A DNA stretch of 27,838 nt from Gnetum montanum (taxonomy: Eukaryota; Streptophyta; Gnetopsida; Gnetales; Gnetaceae). Location: contig MNCI01004262.1 of the NCBI GenBank assembly GCA_015680685.1, forward strand, positions 782,836 through 810,673, written 5' to 3'. This document shows, in pieces, positions 9,851-20,990 of the stretch (position 1 is its first letter; each line of letters opens with the position of its first letter). The notes beneath the pieces are model-generated. The model had not been told where the DNA came from and ran no database searches. It saw nothing but the letters and a program-made list of their open reading frames with translations. The translations under genes were made by a program, and so were the position numbers.

Positions 9851-10105
9851 CTAGTGATCATGAACAATCTCTCGCGAGTGATATGGTTGCATCCTCCTTA
9901 GTGATGATAGTCTTGCTTCTAGTTCATGCTTCACACTACAATCACAACAAAACCAAGGATTAGTATATATAGTGTAATAGATAATGGTTGAATACTTTGT
10001 CTCGTCGATGATTTTATCTAGCCAAGTTGTGATTGTGATAGATTGGTTGCTTGATGTTGTTAGTGGAAAGATTGATGAATGGGTTAAATAAGAGAAGGGA
10101 TCCAT
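9851..10105 (-). CDS. Small open frame in the B 3' region, possible env-like remnant, doubtful
   Basis: The frame gives 84 residues beginning MDPFSYLTH and holding FCCDCS near residue 53. Element A has an equivalent frame at 26185-26502 (105 residues), about 64% identical over the shared 84. By eye most differing codons change the amino acid (roughly three nonsynonymous to each synonymous), so there is no sign of protein constraint since divergence. It lies between integrase and polypurine tract, where Athila elements may have an env-like gene. It could equally be open by chance. Confidence 0.2.
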   Translation of the reverse strand: MDPFSYLTHSSIFPLTTSSNQSITITTWLDKIIDETKYSTIIYYTIYTNPWFCCDCSVKHELEARLSSLRRMQPYHSREIVHDH

Positions 10106-10324
10106 ACTATTCAGAAAAAGCTTGACACAAGGAGTACTGGAAAGAGGGTATTCAAAATAATAAAAAGGAGTTCATTATAAATAGTTGTGAAGGTGTGTAC
10201 AATTGGATGACTTGAATGGGGTAAATAAAAAGAATTTGATTGCAACAATGTCTAAGGGTAAAGAACTTAAGTTAATTAAACCAAAAGATATGCAAGTGGG
10301 TCCTCCCCAAAGAAGGCACAGGCT

Positions 10325-10383
10325 TTTTATGCCCTTGCATAACTTCAAACCAAGGAGTCCATGGGCTCCATGGATGATTAATG
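10325..10383 (-). other. 59-bp block identical in elements A and B
   Basis: These 59 bases equal 25898-25956 of element A without a mismatch, while LTRs and pol of the same elements differ at roughly one base in seven or eight. The block holds CCATGGAGCCCATGG, two CCATGG palindromes 3 bp apart. Function unknown; a cis-acting RNA or DNA signal is one option. Confidence 0.6.
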
Positions 10384-10785
10384 ATTACAGAAAGTTAATT
10401 ACAAAAACCCAAATGTAATTGATTGAGAAATTTGACACATTAAACCAGAACATTGAATCAAAACAAGAAACCGGTAGTGAGGTGAAGCATAAAAAGCATA
10501 GATGGATGATAGAGAGAGTGGAATGGAGTTCCTAATTATGGTCACATGCAGTCCCTTATGGAGTTTGTGATTAAATGACTTGGTAGGATCCATCCTCAAT
10601 CTAGATCAAAACCAACCACTTTTAGTGACTTCGCATCGACATTCTAAGGCTAGTCCATCCCCTAAGACACAAGAATGCTCCTACAAAACAACTACTGTTC
10701 CAAATTGGAGTCAATGTCTGAAGTGAGAAAGGGCCTTAGTTAGAGGAGACAAGACAAGTCTCATAACCAGTGTTTGTAGCCCTTT

Positions 10786-10945
10786 TATTTGGTCTAAGGG
10801 GTGTGCTTTGAATTCCCATGTTTTTTTTGAATGGGAATCACACCATGCAAAGACCCATGTGTTTTTCACATTTATTTTGTCCAAGGAGTATGCTTTGAAT
10901 TCTCATCTTTTTTTTTTGTGATGAGGACCACACCATGCAAGGACT
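10786..10945 (-). repeat. Tandem pair of stem-loop units, element B copy
   Basis: On the minus strand two related units follow each other. Each reads TCC/CTTTGCATGGTGTG, then a short stem arm, an A-run loop, the matching arm and CAAAGCA(C/T)ACYCCTT. Arms are CCTCATC/GATGAG in the first unit and TTCCCAT/ATGGGAA in the second. Element A has the same pair at 25273-25499 with changed loops, so the duplication predates both insertions. Confidence 0.6.
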
Positions 10946-11569
10946 TATTTGACTTCTTATTATGAAATGACGTAGAATGGTGAGCAGCTTATGAGAACAC
11001 TCATGCACATAGAAAAATAGAAAAACATGAAGAATACCACATTCCTTTGAAGCCACACCCTGTCCAAATCTTTGATTCCTTTCCAATTTTGAAAACTACA
11101 CAAGTCATCAATTTATTAAAGTTGCATTAATGAAGAAGAAGACTGCACAGTTCCAAAACAAGGAAAACCATACAGTATGTGGATGGATGGATGATGTGGA
11201 CTCACTACCTATTTCATGAAAAGAAACCGTGTCCTAGTCATCAGTAATGACATTCAAAGTCAGAAACTAGACACCAAAAATCAAATTACAAATGAAACAA
11301 ACCATCATAAAGTAGTGCATTAACATTGTACCTACTACTTTATTAGTAGAAAAAGTAGAGAAACACATGAAACATAACCATACAAGAAAGTAAAAGAGTA
11401 GACAATAAATATTGAATATATTAATGATGGTATAAAACAAAAACTAAGAGAAGACCAATAACCTTAAAAATACAATTATGTAAAACAAAGAAGATGAAAA
11501 CAAAAATTTGTAAAACCAAAAATGTGTAAAACAAAAAAAAAATCAAAAAATGAGGAGCCACCTAAGGTG

Positions 11570-12770
11570 TTAGGATGGGTGGCCATCTTCCCCATAACTA
11601 AGTTGGAAGGGAGAGATTTGAAAGATTGAGCATGGTTGTCCATCTGACAAGGTGTTTGGTGCGTTGGTTAGCTTGGGCTCATGGAAAGGTTTTATTTGTT
11701 GAATGTTAATTAGTTGTTTTTTGTCTGGGCTATCAGGTTTGTAGATGATCATGACCCTAGATGGAAAAGTCTCATTAATAATGTAAGATCCTTCCCACAA
11801 TGTTTTAAATTTATTTTGTTGGGGGTACATGTGTAGGATTCCAATAGTCTCTTAGTTGAAACTTAACTTTTATTATTTTGAGGTCATGGCATTTCTTGTT
11901 GAATGCCTTATGCATTTCCTTGGATGATAGGGCCATTAACTAATTTTCATCTAGCAAGTTGAGACTCATTAATCGTTATTTTTGTGCTAGACTTAGATTT
12001 AGGTCAAGGTCACAGGTTGTGGAGAGTGTACAGAGTTCTGATTAAATAGGTAATGTTGATAATTCTCTATACACGAGCTCATAGAAAGAGTAACCTATGG
12101 GAAGCTTCCATGTGGAGCAATAGACTCAAAGGGAATAATTTAATTTAGTGCTCTAGTCCCTTCAGTACTTGCTAATGGTACACATTAAAATTTTTGTAAT
12201 CTCCTAATTAGTGACTTCAGTTGACCATTGGCTTACGAGTGATGTGGAGTTGTGAGTTTATGCTCAACCCCCAAGCATTGCATTAGTTTCTAGAAAGTGG
12301 CACTTGTAGAATGAGTTCCATTATTAGAAATTAATGCATGAGGTACACCAAACTTGTTTACGATGTTTTGTTGTACAAATCGAGTAGTAGTGGTGGATGT
12401 ACAATCGGTAATAGCTGCTGCTTTTGCCCACTTGGTACAATAGTCAACTGTAACTATTATATATTATTTTTCCATTTGATAAAGGTGTGATGGGACCTAT
12501 ATAGTAAATGCCCCAAATATCGGATGGCTCAAGAGGTTGTATCCATTGTTGTGGCCCCTCCATTCGAGCTGTCATTCCACCATCCCTTTGGCAACAATCA
12601 CAAGCATAGATGAATTAGTGTGCATCCTTGAAGATTGTTGGCCAATAATACCTTGAAGAACACGTAGTTGATTTGTATCAGGAACACACCAACGTACCAG
12701 GCAATCAGGACAAACCTTGTAAAGATTTCTATTAATCTCTATGAAATGCTTGACCCTGTGAAGAAATTGT
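11570..12770 (-). pseudogene. Element B integrase, broken
   Basis: The zinc-binding region is damaged: about 70 nt, including both histidines of HHCC, is missing at about 12655, at a CAGG repeat seen in A (23487 and 23557); the frame then shifts. WPTIF and CDCCQRDGGM (about 12650-12565) remain. The first catalytic aspartate is tyrosine (GIYYIGP, about 12500), the second is asparagine (SNNGT, near 12320), and the glutamate codon of QAEV survives but behind a one-base loss (near 12215). The C-terminal part is open from 11830 to the stop 11570-11572 and holds LWEGSYII and IYKPDSPDKKQL...IKPFHE, matching the gypsy GPY/F-type end. No chromodomain is seen. Confidence 0.82.
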
Positions 12771-13510
12771 TGTTTCTTTCTAGTGTCCAGCCCTTGCAGT
12801 AGTTCTTGCTTGAGTAGATAAGTGAGGATGGTGTTATACCATTTTGGTTCATCGGGCATTTGTGCATTAATAGCACCTGCAAGGAGAGATTCATTAGGGA
12901 ATTGATCAGATAAAGGGCTCTCTTTCTCCTTGTCATCCCATCTTAGTCGCGATAAGTGATCTACGATCACATTCTTCACACCTTTACGATCTACCATCGT
13001 GAGATTGAATTCCTGCAAAATCACGAGCCACTATATGACATGGGGGCTCACTGTTGGTTTGTTCATTAAAAATTTGATAGCGCTATGATCTATGAGCACA
13101 AACACCTTATAGCCAAGCACATAGTGCCTGAACTTCTCTAAAGCAAACACCACTGCCATCAACTCCTTTTCTATGGTGGTGTAGTTTAGTTGTGCACCTA
13201 CAATGCTTCATCTTGCACAGTGACTGTAATATGTATGTTTTTGATCATCCATTTGTGTAAGCACTACCCCCAAAGCATAATTCAATGCATCGATTATCAC
13301 ATGAAATGGTTTAGAACAATTTGGTGCTTGAAGAATGGGAATTTCAACAAGCTTTTTCTTCAATTGTTGAAATGCCACTTCACATGCAGGGGTCCAAATG
13401 AACAATGCATCCTTATTTGTCAATTCTACCAATGGCTTTATGATTTTGGAAAAATTCTTAATGAAGTGCTGGTAGTAGCCAGTATGACCAAGGAATGACC
13501 ACACTTTTTT
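12771..13510 (-). pseudogene. Element B RNase H, broken
   Basis: TPACEVAFQQLKKKL (about 13395-13350) opens the RT-RNaseH module and PFHVIIDALNYALGVVL (about 13310-13260) holds the first catalytic aspartate. EKELMAVVFALEKFRHYV (about 13175-13120) contains the catalytic glutamate, then VLIDHSAIKFLMNKP with the third aspartate, and a long open stretch from 13024 reads QEFNLTMV...VIVDHLSRL. A TGA at 13208-13210 interrupts it at the same codon as in A (22932-22934), and another stop lies near 13030. Catalytic residues are mostly present despite the stops. Confidence 0.85.
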
Positions 13511-14640
13511 GATGGTTTTGGGTTGATGGGTTATTCCTTGGATGACCATTATTTTTTTAGGGTTCACCTTGATTCTTGCTTTTGAAATGTGATGCACCAA
13601 CACTATGCCTTCTTGGACCATAATATGGATTTTTTGCCAATTGAGCTAGAGGTTTGTTTCAACATATCTCTTCAATGCTTGCTTAAGACGATCTAGGGCT
13701 TGCTCGAACGTAACTCCATAGGTAGAAAAATCATCCATAAAAACTTCTACCCTACTACCAATTTGTTGAAAAATGCTGAGAACTAATTGTTGAAATGTGT
13801 CTGGGGCATTACATAGACCAAATGGCATTTGATGGTAAGCAAAAGTCCCCTAAGGACTTATGAAAGTTATCTTTGCCTGGTCTTCTAGTGCAATTCAAAT
13901 TTGGTTATAGGTACCATGACCATCAAGAAAGCTATAATAGTTGTGCCTTGAAATGATGTACAACACTTGGTCGATGAAAGGCAATGGAAAATGATTCTTG
14001 AAAGTTTCCATGTTGAGTAGCTAGAAGTCAATGCACACTTGCCATTTGCCTCCTTTCTTTGGTATAATCATGAGTGGATTGACCCACTCACTATCTATGA
14101 TAGGGTAGATGAACCCCACCTTGAGGAGTTATTCAATCTTCTCTTTGACAATCTATTTTAATTTGGGATTTAAATGCTATTGCAGTTGTTGTTTTGGCTT
14201 AATGGCAATGTTGGTGTATATCTGGTGTTGGCATATTCTTGGATCTATCCTAGTGAGTTTGGAATATGACCAAAAAAAGGCTTCTAACCACTTTTCCACA
14301 ACTTTTATTAACTTTTTCTTCTATTATGTAGCAAGCTTGTCATTAATAATAACCGGCCTCCAATTTTTCAAAAAATACATACTCCATTCCAACCAGTAGC
14401 ATCTTCAATTTAAGGGACTCTTGTTTAAAATTGTCAAAAATTTCTAGCTTACCCCAATTGACATCATCATTTGCTCCTTCAAAGAGCTAGTGATGAACTT
14501 GCTTAAGTTCATTCATACTTGTAACATATTCATACATTAGGCCCTCAGTAGGTTCCATGCATAATGTACTGCTATTAGCCATTAGGTTCCTTCTTGTTTT
14601 GTGGCTACTGCGTATAGACATCTCTAAATCTCAACCTCTG
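13511..14640 (-). pseudogene. Element B protease-RT linker and reverse transcriptase, broken
   Basis: The linker runs from about 14640. Reverse transcriptase motifs on the minus strand are: EWVNPLMIIPKKGGKW (about 14090-14042), CIDF-stop-LLN (TAG at 14021-14023), FPLPFIDQVL (about 13990-13960), YNQI-stop (TGA 13895-13897), GTFAYHQMPFGLCNAP (about 13845-13800) and the catalytic VFMDDFSTYG (aspartates at 13733-13735 and 13730-13732, both intact). FLGHTGYYQHFIKNFSKI follows near 13475-13430. It lacks the insertion between the GG motif and the CIDF motif that typical angiosperm Athila RTs have. Stops at the CIDF and YNQI sites are shared with A. Confidence 0.88.
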
Positions 14641-15110
14641 GTACATATTGCTTGCATGTAGAAATATATGTTTACTTTACTGACCATAGCTTCTACACAC
14701 AATGGTGCCCTGAATCAATGTATGCGATACATGGAACTTTCTTCTTCTTAATATTTCCAAATTTATTTTCTTTTGATATTTCGAAGGAAAGATCTCTAAT
14801 GCTCATTTTGGCATCAATAGTACTTAACCACACCCTTCCCATAATGATTAGAAAGTCTCCCTTGCATTTCTCCACTTTGATTACTAGGAAATTAGTGGGA
14901 TATGACCAACCACAAATGGTGGTGATGATGTCCTCAACTAGTCCCAATGGAACAATGATGGATTGGTCCACCAGCTCCAGTCGAATGTTGCTCTTCTTCA
15001 AGGAAGGAAGGTTCCACATTATGTACATCTCATGCAAGATCAAATTAACACTGAAACTAGAGTCAAGAAGAGCTTTACAAGGCTCATTCTAAACAATTTG
15101 TAAGTAAATT
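14641..15110 (-). pseudogene. Element B aspartic protease
   Basis: CKALLDSSFSVNLILHEMY (from about 15090) matches the retropepsin start A.LDSGASVNLM in Athila-type pol; the catalytic triplet is DSS rather than DSG. A frame open from 15043 to 14693 continues with SNIRLELVDQSI and GLVEDIITTICGW, then FLVIKVEK and IIMGRVWLSTIDAKM, matching the LGRPFL.T..A.IDV end of such proteases. Of the pol domains here it is the least damaged, with the core free of stops after residue EMY. Activity is unlikely because of the changed triplet and the stops upstream. Confidence 0.8.
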
Positions 15111-17670
15111 AGGGGACTCCTAGGATCAGCTAATTTTCAAGGTATGTTACCAGCTCAAATCCAATCAGATACAACATGTGTCAACATTACAATATGGATT
15201 CAAGAAGGATTTTGGTTTGAAGGGGACTCGAATAAAGAGGAAATAGAGGAAGGTGGAGGAGTAGGGTTACCAACCATTGATGTGTCTAAGGGGTTTGGTG
15301 GATTGTGAGGTTGGAAGAAGGATCTTCTCTTTGTTCATGGTTTTGACCCGCTAGATGGGTTAATCAATTGTAGGTTAACTTCCCTCGTAGCATTCCTTTG
15401 CTATGGTTGTGCAGGCAATTCACCTTGCATGGACAGAGCAGGTGGTAGTTGTGCAAGAGGTGGAGGAGTAGGTGCAAGGATAGAAGGTACATCAGGATAG
15501 TAGGTGGCATCCCTCCTTGGATAGGATGATTGGTATGTTTTGGGAGGGCAGTGGTGAGGTTGGTAAGTAGAAACATGACTAGATGAAGGTTGTTGAACAT
15601 AGTAACCATTGGGATCTAATTGCCGGTAAGGATATTGTTGTTTTGGATGTGGCAACGCCCACGATTGTGGTTGCTCCCACTATTGGTACAATTCGTCTGG
15701 TTGTGGAGAAGTTCCACTTAGATAATACTATTGTGGTTGGTGGAACTGTCGAGGATTGCCTTGTGGATAAGGAAATATTTTGGGCATTTTCCTTTGTGCA
15801 AGTCGTGGATGTAAGGCATACACCCCAGATTCTTGCAAATGTGACACAACAGGATAACATCTGTTAGGATGTTCATATTGGCAAATGTTACATCCACCAT
15901 CATCATCTGAATCACTATCTGCAGTCATCTCTATCGCAGCTATTTTACCTTTACCTTTAGATATGGCACATTTAGCTTCCTTACACCTCCAATGCTCACG
16001 CTCACCACTTTGATCCTTGGACTCTTTAGAAATTTTTAAAATAACTTGAAACCTATTATCTATGGAGTCCCATAATTCATCAATCTTAACCATGATTTTT
16101 GATTGCAATTTTTGGAGTGGCAAGGTTTTTTGATTAACGACCTCATCTTTGATGAATTCATCTTCACTATCATAAAATCGAACCCTCCTTTTTCCCAATA
16201 GAAGGGTCCCTATTGTATTCTTTTGCACTTTCATGTTTTCTCAATTCTCCCTCCTCTTTGGCTACCTACTTAATCAATTTTTGAATCTAATGGACGCTTA
16301 ACTCTATCAATCTTTCTTGGGCATAGATGCCAAGGGTTTTCCTGGTTTCAGACTACAACCCATCTATAATATGGCAGAGTTGATTAAGCTGAGAGTACCC
16401 ATGGCTAGGATACCTTTGCAACAGAGAGTAATATCAGCCAATAGCAGCATCCAAGGGCTCATGATTCCCTTGTTTTCACTCTTGAATTTATTTTCTTAGA
16501 TTGGATACTTGGGAGTACATTTGATATTTTTTATTGAATAATTCCAACATTGTACTCCAACTCCTGATTGATTCTGATTCCAAGGATTGACACCAATTTC
16601 CTGCTTCCTTTATAAGTGTCCTTGGAAATAATTTCAGCTTTTGCCAATCATTTTCAATATTCTACAAGGCACATGCACCCTGGAAGGCCTGAAGATGATT
16701 TTTTGGATCAACATCGTATCCTTCCTTGAATTGAGGGATGTTGTTCATATCCAGCCTCTTTATTCTATTGTTCTTCACATGCCTTGTTGGAATCCTCATA
16801 GCCTTTGCAATATTCAACATGCCCCAAGTAGCAAGTAGAGGTTCATCATGACCATGATGGTGGTGCATACGATGTTCTCTACTAGCCCTTCTTTCTTAAT
16901 GATGGGCCTCTTTGGATTACCCACATCTTCATTCATGATTGTCTTGATGGTCCCTTTTGTTGTTCTGGTCCTATTAATCATCTCCATCATAGTTATTTCT
17001 TTTGTGGCCACTATCTAAACTAGATGAAGAAGAATACAATAACAATGAATGGGAACGAGAAGGGGAACTTGCTTCACGTTGATGCCTATCACCCTTCCTT
17101 CAATGCTCACGACCACGATTGTGATCATGATCTCCCTTATTCCCCTTTTCTTGACTAGCTTCTCTAGATTCATTTTTGTCATTAGATCCATTTTGACCAA
17201 AACTTGGATTATGAATTGTGGATTATACATTCTAGTTGAGGGCTCCTTGAACAAACTCAAAGAGAGGAGAATCACTAAAGAAGTGATCACCTTCATCAAT
17301 TGGGCTAAGAGAAGGTTGAAAAATATTTGACCCCTTTCATAAGCTCATGTTGGTGCTCTAGTTGATGATCCCTTAGTCTTTGTGCTTCAGTGGGATGATA
17401 ATCCCTTGAGTCAAGATCTCACATCTTGTATTCTCCATGAAGATGTTGAAGCCTATGTCATGCTAGCATTAGTTGGAGCATTGTTGGAATAGATCAGTTA
17501 GGTGGCAACGCAATGTTACCTTCCATATTGCGCCACCACATCAGTTCATCTTGATGTAAGATGAAGGTAAAGTCTAGTACATGCTCATCAGGATGAGCAT
17601 ATACCACTTGGTATTGTTGAGGCACTTGAACTGCCCTAGGCGGAGATGGACTCTTATTTGAAGAAGACAT
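15111..17670 (-). pseudogene. Element B gag, broken
   Basis: The start is ATG at 17670 (MSSSNKSPSPP). Parts in order: a conserved N-terminus to TGA 17419-17421; a charged, His/Asp-rich stretch with a frameshift; the retrotransposon gag core from about 16870 (ATWGMLNIAKAMRIPTRH...NHLQAFQGACAL, stop at 16662-16664, then KLFPRTLIKEAGNWYQSLE, the A..W...L motif); an open stretch 16234-15728 with an acidic DSDSDDDGG followed by CNICQYEHPNRC, a Cys/His cluster spaced C-x2-C-x3-H-x3-C and not the usual CCHC; then a Pro/Tyr/Gln-rich tail. Stops at 17419, at two adjacent codons near 16985 and at 16662 coincide with A. Frames on the + strand here are mirror images of gag. Confidence 0.8.
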
Positions 17671-17819
17671 TTTGTGTTAATAAACTTGTAAATAGTGTGC
17701 AATTGAGGTTTAATTTAATGATAATAATAATTTTTGTTTTCATAGGATTTAACTCTTAAGGTTCGAACAATGAGGTTACTACGTTTCACTGGGTTTAGAT
17801 AGCACACAAAGAACTATAG

Positions 17820-17837
17820 TCCTCGGCAACAATGCCA
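17820..17837 (-). promoter_or_regulatory. Element B primer-binding site (tRNA-Asp type)
   Basis: On the minus strand TGGCATTGTTGCCGAGGA lies one base after the 5' LTR and matches the tRNA-Asp complement TGGCGCCGTTGCCGGGGA at 14 of 18. Again all differences are C to T or G to A, but at partly different positions from A, so the decay was partly independent. Confidence 0.85.
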
Positions 17838-17838
17838 A

Positions 17839-18702
17839 TGATGAATGACGAGGTACCCCTATGCCGAACCATACGAATCACAAGCGTTCACGTGCAATTT
17901 GGTCGAATTCCATAGACTATAATTACTAAGTACCCTAGAGCTGAACAATGCGTGTATGTTGTTCATTCGTTGTCTTCCCAATCCCACTTGTGGAATGCAA
18001 TTGTATGGTTAACTGTGACTAAGGTGTAAGATTTTTTATTATTTTGTATTTTTATGAAATTACTCACCTAAAGTAAGAATAAAAGTAAAGGTGATTAAAT
18101 GATAAGTAAACTATGGTCTAATCTAGCTTAACACAAGTAGTCGTTCCCACTTCTTAGATAGATCCTGAACTTTATGTGAACACCATTGGGTTGTCAAATG
18201 CTAATTGTTTTTGAGCTACCAAGTGTCACACGTATGTTCGAAGGGGTCGTGCTTGTGTATCTTAATGAGTTGCTTGATTCATAAAAATTAATTACTGCAT
18301 AAATGATATTTATGTAAATTAGATGAAACATAAATGCATAAAAAAGAAAGTCTTAAGTGCTGCAAGGAATGGATTATAGAGTTCGTATTTATTGCCAACA
18401 CACTAGTTTGTTTAGGTATATCAATGTTTGAATAAAGATCTGTTTACACTTAGACCTCCTCCTACGGGCACTTGGAAAATATTTTAACTCTCAAATGAAA
18501 AAATTGCAAGAGTTTTGCTACTTGACTGCCAAAAACATACTTCCAATTGTGCACCTGGGTGCTATATTTATAGACTTGGGAGTAACCCTGCGATAGCAAA
18601 TGTATGATGTCACATCTTGGGCCACAATGTCACGTACCTAATATTGTGTATCCAATATTGTAGCCATCTCAATATTGGAGCATTGAAAAACACAATTTAT
18701 CA
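17839..18702 (-). repeat. 5' LTR of element B
   Basis: The 864-bp LTR begins TGATAAATTG at 18702 and ends CATTCATCA at 17839 on the minus strand. A TATA box TATAAATATA is at 18563-18572 and the AATAAA-type signal (AATAAA, read on the minus strand) at 18388-18393. U3 holds three AATATT units. Confidence 0.93.
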
Positions 18703-18707
18703 AAGGG
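18703..18707. repeat. Target-site duplication of element B, right copy
   Basis: AAGGG, identical to 8733-8737; element A gag continues directly after it. Confidence 0.95.
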
Positions 18708-20990
18708 ATTATCATCCCACTAAAGCACACAAGTTAAGGAATCATTAATTGGAGCACCAAAATGAGCTTTTGAAGGCAAGGGATCAAACACTTTTCCACC
18801 TCTACTTGGCCCATTGGAAGGAGGTGAAAATTTCTCTAGGGGATTTTCCTTTAGTTACACTCCTCTCTTTGACTTTGGTTAAGGAGCTCTCAACCAAAAC
18901 ATGCAATTCGCAATTCATAATCCTAGTTCTGGTTGGAACAGATCGAATGACAAAACTGGATTTGGAGGAGTAAGTCATGATAAGGGGGCAAATGGAAGTC
19001 ATGATCATGATCATGGTCATGATCATTGAAGAGAAGGTGGTAGGCATCGACATGATGTAAGTCCTCCTTCCTCTTCCCCTTCATCTTCTTCTTCTTCTTT
19101 ATCTAGCTCAAATTATGGCCATGGAGGGCATGACCATGATGGAGGTGACTGATAGGACCAAAACATCAGAAGAGACCATTGGGACAGTCACGATCGAAGG
19201 CATAGGAAATCCAGAGAGATCCACCACCATGAAAAAAGGGTTAGTAGAGAAAATCATAGACACCATCACTATGGCCTTGATGAATCTCTACTTGCCACTT
19301 GGAGCATGTTAAACATTGTAGAGGCCATGAGGATTCCAACAAGGCATGTAAAGGATAGCAAAATAAAGAGGCTAGACATGAACAAAATCCCTCAGTTTGA
19401 TGGAGGCTATGACGATGATCTACAAAATCATCTCCAAGCCTTCCAGGATGCATGTGCCTTGTAGAATATTGAGAATGATTGGTAGAAGTTGAAATTATTT
19501 TCAAGGACACTCATTAAGGAAGCAAAAAATTGGTACTGGTCCTTGGAGCCATAATTAATCTAGTAGTGGAGTACGATGTGAGAATTGTTTAATGACAAAT
19601 ATCAAACATACTCTCAAGTGTTCAATCTAAGGAAGCAAACCCAAGGGTAGAAACAAGGAAACCATGAGCCCTTGGATGCCACTATTGGTTGATATTACTC
19701 TTTGTTGCATAAGTTTCTCAGCCATGGATACTCTCAGGTTGATGAACTCCACCATATCATTGATGGGTTATAGTATGAAACAAGGAAAATCCTTGGCATC
19801 TATGCTCAATAGAGATTGACATAGTTAAGCGTCTGTTGGATCTAAAAGTTAATTGAGTAGGTAGCTAGGAATGAGGGAGAATTGAGAAAGTGAGAAAGTG
19901 TAGAGGAATACAATAGGGATCCTTCTATTTGCAAAAGGGGGGTTTGATTTTGTGATAATGAGGATGAGTTAGTTAGAGATGAGGTGGCTAATTAGAAAAC
20001 CTTGCCACTCTAGAAATTACAGTCCCAAATGATAGCTAAGGTTGACCACTTATGGGATTCCATGGACAATAAGTTTCAAGTTATCTTAAAAATTACTAAA
20101 AAGTCCAAGGAGCAAAGTGGTGAGCATGAGTGTTAGAGATGTGAGGAAGTTGAATGTGCCATATTTAAGGGTAAGGGTAAGATGATTGTGATAGAGACAG
20201 TTGCAGATAACAAATTAGATGTTTAACAGAATGAACATCCCAAGGGATGTTGTCCAATTATGTCACACTTGTACGAATCTAGGGTATATGCCTTACATTC
20301 ACGACTTGCACAAAGGAAAACACCTAAAAGATTACCTTACCCACAAGGAAACTCTCAACAGTTCCACCAACCATAGTAGTATTATCCAAGTGGAACTCCA
20401 CCACAAACTTATGAATTGTAGTAGCAGTGGTAGCAACCACAATCGTGGATGTTGGTACCTCCAAGACAATAGTACCCCTACCGGCAACCAAATCCCTACG
20501 GTTATTATGTTCAGCAACCTTCATCTCCATGGGACTCCTCTGGTCATGTTGTTTCTTACCAATCTTACCACTACCCTCTTGAAGTGTACCAACCACCATA
20601 TGCAAGAAGGGATGCCACCTACTATCCTCATGCTCCTCATATTCCTACACTGACTCCTCTACCTCCTACATAGCTACCACTTGCTCCATCTATGCAAGGT
20701 GAATTGCTTACCCATCGACAACAAAGAAACACTATTAGGATTTTTAATCTACAATTGGTTAACCAACCAAGTGGGTTGGAACCACAATCAAAGAAAAGAC
20801 CCTTCTTCTGACCTCGTAGTCCACTAAAGTCATTAGACACATTAGTGGTTAGTAGCCCTGCTCCTTCATCTTCATCTACCTCATCTTTATCTGAGTCCCC
20901 TTCAAACGAAAATCCCTCTCAAATCCATATTATAATGTTGACCCATGTTGTATCTGATTAGATTCAAGTTGGTAACCTAACCAGGAAGTT
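18708..20990 (+). pseudogene. Element A gag, remainder
   Basis: It continues the piece at 8470-8732. Beyond a frameshift near 18775, the frame reads YTPLFDFG, a stop, and ALNQNMQFAIHNPS, then a His/Asp-rich run NGSHDHDHGHDH (about 18990-19027) and a Ser-rich run. Two adjacent stops (TGA TAG, about 19150-19155) have counterparts in B (TAA TAG). The gag core is LLATWSMLNIVEAMRIPTRH to NHLQAFQDACAL (about 19288-19461), then TAG 19462-19464 as in B. The acidic and Cys/His region near 20200 is degraded: only NEHPKGCC and SHLYESRVYALHSRLAQRK remain recognisable against B. A Pro/Gln/Tyr-rich tail runs to about 20700, and a Ser/Pro-rich linker follows. Confidence 0.78.

Larger units (their letters stand above)
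9598..11569 (-). other. Element B 3' non-coding region between integrase and polypurine tract
   Basis: About 2 kb with no pol homology, aligning along its length with 24649-26693 of element A. It starts T-rich after integrase and holds a tandem pair of stem-loop units (10786-10945), a block identical to A for 59 bp (10325-10383) and short open frames such as 9851-10105, 9670-9867 and 10399-10599 on the minus strand. Athila elements often carry an env-like frame in this place. I see no convincing signal peptide or env motif, so I leave it as non-coding or decayed. Confidence 0.7.
8738..18702 (-). mobile_element. Element B: full-length Ty3/gypsy (Athila-like), nested in element A gag
   Basis: On the minus strand the order is 5' LTR (18702-17839), tRNA-Asp primer site, gag from 17670, protease, reverse transcriptase, RNase H, integrase ending near 11570, a 2-kb 3' region, polypurine tract (9597-9586) and 3' LTR (9585-8738). 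Total 9,965 bp, with perfect AAGGG duplications (8733-8737, 18703-18707). The LTRs are about 85% alike by eye. Architecture and sequence match element A throughout, so both are one family; B came later because it interrupts A. All coding regions carry stops and frameshifts. The last base pair of the 3' LTR is altered (TA instead of TG at 8738-8739 on the + strand). Confidence 0.96.

Noticed and set aside
15583-15867. Open frames on the + strand across element B gag and integrase (for example 13190-13498, 14652-15092, 15583-15867, 17049-17330)
   Set aside because: They lie antisense to recognisable gag or pol frames of B and have no family resemblance of their own.
18980-19030. Metal-binding His/Asp-rich protein motif (HDHDHGHDH)
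   Set aside because: It arises from a TCATGA-type simple repeat in the gag linker; B has a less His-rich version, so no specific function is supported.
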